A program made the translations under genes and the position numbers. Of a stretch of DNA of 64,000 bases, positions 62,548-64,000 are shown in pieces; the stretch's first letter is position 1; each line of letters starts with the position of its first letter. The stretch spans positions 41,164 through 105,163 of IMG/VR virus record IMGVR_UViG_3300042563_003224, one strand, 5' to 3'. The notes under the pieces are model-generated. The model was not told the origin of the DNA and searched no databases. It worked only from the letters and a program-made list of their open reading frames with translations. The DNA comes from a virus.

Positions 62548-64000
62548 TTAAATTTTACCTTGTTGTTGATTTTTTAAATATTCAGCTATTTGGGTTTGTT
62601 CTGTTTCACTGAGCTCGTCCGGATCGTACTCGCCCGAAGCAATTTTATCTACCAGATGTTTGATATATGCTTCATTAAATACGTAGTTATCTGTTAGTGA
62701 TTTATCACTTTCAACCCACTTGGACCCATTCCATTTGAACAATTTACTGGGTAGATAATCTGTACGCAAAAACATGTCACCCTTGTTTGGCTTCAACGGA
62801 AACGATGTTCCGAAGTCAGCATTTGATGCGTTGCCTAAACTGGGATGATTATCTGCTAGGGCACTTAATTCTGGAAACTGTTGTTTAAACGAGTCAATGC
62901 TATAACTACGGCCGTTATGCATTAAATGATCGCTGTTTGTTAAAAATACCAAGTTATCGTCGGGTGGTAGCGGTTCATCTAATGCCGCAACTTCCGCTTC
63001 AGTAAAAGGTCTAGTTTCAACAGCGGAAATCTCCCCAGGGGCGAGTATAGCCATTGCGGCCGCATCTTCGTGTATGGCATGTGTGCTGGGTGGGGGTGGC
63101 GCCACCATGGGCATAAGATTCTTAAAATGTTCAAATGGCCGTTTTAAATATGCCAAAGGGTCAAACTTAGTTTGAGGTTCATCGGGCTCGTTCTGAGCTA
63201 TGGGCTCAGCGACTTCCGGCGCTGTTGGTGCCTCTACCGTTGGTTCATCTAAAATTGATCCCGATTCTTTCTTGTCTCGTTCTTCTTGGGCCCACTTGAT
63301 GCTTTGTTGTGCGGCTAGTATTAATACCAGTGCCAAGGGATCAAACACCAGCACAATAATAATGATCACCAGCCTGACAGCTCGTTCTAATACATTCTGA
63401 TCAGGATTGTCGCCATACACCAGGGCCGCTATGTATTTTATAGGACCGACTTCTGATTCGATCTTCCTGTTCTCTGCGGCGAGAGGTGCCCGGTCTTCAT
63501 TAAGTTGACTAATTTTTTTCTGTTCGGCCTCGATCTCGGCTTGTAAACGGGTTCGCTCTTTTTGCTGAGATCTGCGTATAGAGACTGCTTTATCGGCACC
63601 CTTTTCATCTGAGCTTCGGCCCATGACTTGATCCACTGCCTCATCATACTGTTTAAGAACTTTGCGGTTAGCATCGATATTGTCCCTTGCTATTTTGATT
63701 TTTTCATCGTATATGGCTACCCGGGCCATTGAATCACCTGATACTAAACTTTGATCACTGTGTGCTTTACTCAGGAATCCAAAGATGCCCATGCTTGTTA
63801 ACAGCATTAAGAATGCCACAGCCGGAACAAGATAAAACTTGTACAACAGGCTGGCTCGTTCCCAATACATCTTTAGCCAAATAGCCGCAGTGACTTTGCC
63901 AACTTCTAGGCTGGCACCCATGATCATGATGGGGATCACAGCGGCTGAGAAAATGGCAGTTAGGCCTATAATACTGTAGTAGGCCGCAATGGCACTGATG
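62548..64000 (-). CDS. large membrane/coiled-coil phage protein (partial, N-terminus outside window)
   Basis: The frame is open through the window edge; the residues before the GTG near 63939 (IGLTAIFSAAVIPIMIMG) continue a membrane segment, so the true start is outside. Visible: two N-terminal membrane segments (one at LLYKFYLVPAVAFLMLLTSMGIFGF), a long coiled coil with K, E, Q and R, a further membrane segment near VRLVIIIIVLVFDPLALVLIL, and a proline-rich then ordered C-terminal part ending LKNQQQGKI. It is a protein type found in T4-like environmental phages; function unknown. Confidence 0.6.
   Translation of the reverse strand, partial: ISAIAAYYSIIGLTAIFSAAVIPIMIMGASLEVGKVTAAIWLKMYWERASLLYKFYLVPAVAFLMLLTSMGIFGFLSKAHSDQSLVSGDSMARVAIYDEKIKIARDNIDANRKVLKQYDEAVDQVMGRSSDEKGADKAVSIRRSQQKERTRLQAEIEAEQKKISQLNEDRAPLAAENRKIESEVGPIKYIAALVYGDNPDQNVLERAVRLVIIIIVLVFDPLALVLILAAQQSIKWAQEERDKKESGSILDEPTVEAPTAPEVAEPIAQNEPDEPQTKFDPLAYLKRPFEHFKNLMPMVAPPPPSTHAIHEDAAAMAILAPGEISAVETRPFTEAEVAALDEPLPPDDNLVFLTNSDHLMHNGRSYSIDSFKQQFPELSALADNHPSLGNASNADFGTSFPLKPNKGDMFLRTDYLPSKLFKWNGSKWVESDKSLTDNYVFNEAYIKHLVDKIASGEYDPDELSETEQTQIAEYLKNQQQGKI

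Noticed and set aside
1-64000. CRISPR array
   Set aside because: No regularly spaced direct repeats with unique spacers were seen. The repeats found are in fibre genes or promoters.
1-64000. Ordinary tRNA or rRNA genes
   Set aside because: No cloverleaf with a canonical T-loop was found by eye. The only tRNA-like 3' end with CCA belongs to the tmRNA. A tRNAscan run could still reveal one.
1-64000. Host chromosome or prophage
   Set aside because: Porin, SOD, IF-1, bS21 and ClpS are host-type genes, but they are scattered one by one in phage operons with T4-late-like boxes. There is no integrase, attachment site or host operon context.

Overview
The window looks like a piece of a large lytic T4-like myovirus genome. 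The likely host is a freshwater betaproteobacterium of the Burkholderiales/Comamonadaceae type. The T4-like assignment rests on: a promoter-like box with the T4 late consensus (T/C)ATAAATA, found more than 25 times directly upstream of genes; tail-fibre-type proteins; an ATP-dependent DNA ligase, a DEDDh exonuclease, UvdE, a Gp88-family protein, a radical-SAM protein and TEK..KPI-type glycosyltransferases, all of which recur in marine and freshwater T4-like phages; and dense packing with ATGA overlaps and almost no spacers. The host guess comes from the phage-borne porin, which has a Burkholderiales-type sequence, and from a two-piece tmRNA, a form known from some betaproteobacteria. There is no integrase, rRNA or ordinary tRNA. 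Most genes are on the minus strand. Plus-strand genes are few: 11.6, 13.9, 28.0-31.2, 42.2-43.6, 51.0-52.1 and 58.8 kb.

Layout. 0-3.3 kb: two tail-fibre-like genes, the first cut by the window edge. 3.4-6.3 kb: IscA-like protein, Fe/Mn superoxide dismutase, a possible isochorismatase-fold protein, translation initiation factor IF-1, and two 2OG-Fe(II) oxygenase-like proteins. 6.3-12.8 kb: small conserved phage proteins, an MDR oxidoreductase inside a tandem array of tiny related proteins whose C-termini often read F-x-L-x-W, and a metallophosphoesterase. 12.9-18.6 kb: regulators (HTH, AbrB-like), DUF2693, DNA ligase, a SWIM protein and other small early-type genes. 18.7-19.8 kb: porin. 19.9-25.4 kb: five more 2OG-oxygenase-like genes around a permuted two-piece tmRNA (tag ANDSQFALAA). 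25.4-27.9 kb: small early genes behind repeated sigma70-like promoters with a palindromic operator.

28.0-31.2 kb: a plus-strand, translationally coupled operon of acyl-CoA synthetase, SDR dehydrogenase and BKACE-type beta-keto acid cleavage enzyme. 31.2-38.2 kb: Gp88-like protein, a nucleotidyltransferase-deaminase fusion, Tat-like metallopeptidase, secreted nuclease, malonyl-CoA-decarboxylase-like protein and SprT-like peptidase. Several of these start with N-termini resembling T4 capsid-targeting sequences. 38.2-42.0 kb: lipoproteins and small early genes. 42.2-54.9 kb: glycosyltransferases, UvdE, radical SAM, structural protein, amidinotransferase, sugar-nucleotide dehydrogenase, D,D-peptidase, a tandem pair of 2OG-like proteins and a BPL_N-type amidotransferase fold. 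55-58.5 kb: a solute-binding protein without signal peptide and a 698-residue outer-membrane barrel protein. 58.6-64 kb: small proteins, exonuclease, cytidylyltransferase, ClpS, Hsp20, ribosomal protein bS21, and a large coiled-coil membrane protein that runs off the window.

Two themes stand out. The first is takeover of host translation and proteostasis: IF-1, bS21, tmRNA, ClpS and Hsp20, combined with genes whose promoters abut the start codon and so predict leaderless messages. The second is cargo that alters host metabolism or surface: the CoA operon, MCD-like and phasin-like proteins, porin, barrel protein, glycan enzymes and ten 2OG-oxygenase-like proteins. Once the small genes are included, no stretch over 300 bases is left without a gene or RNA.
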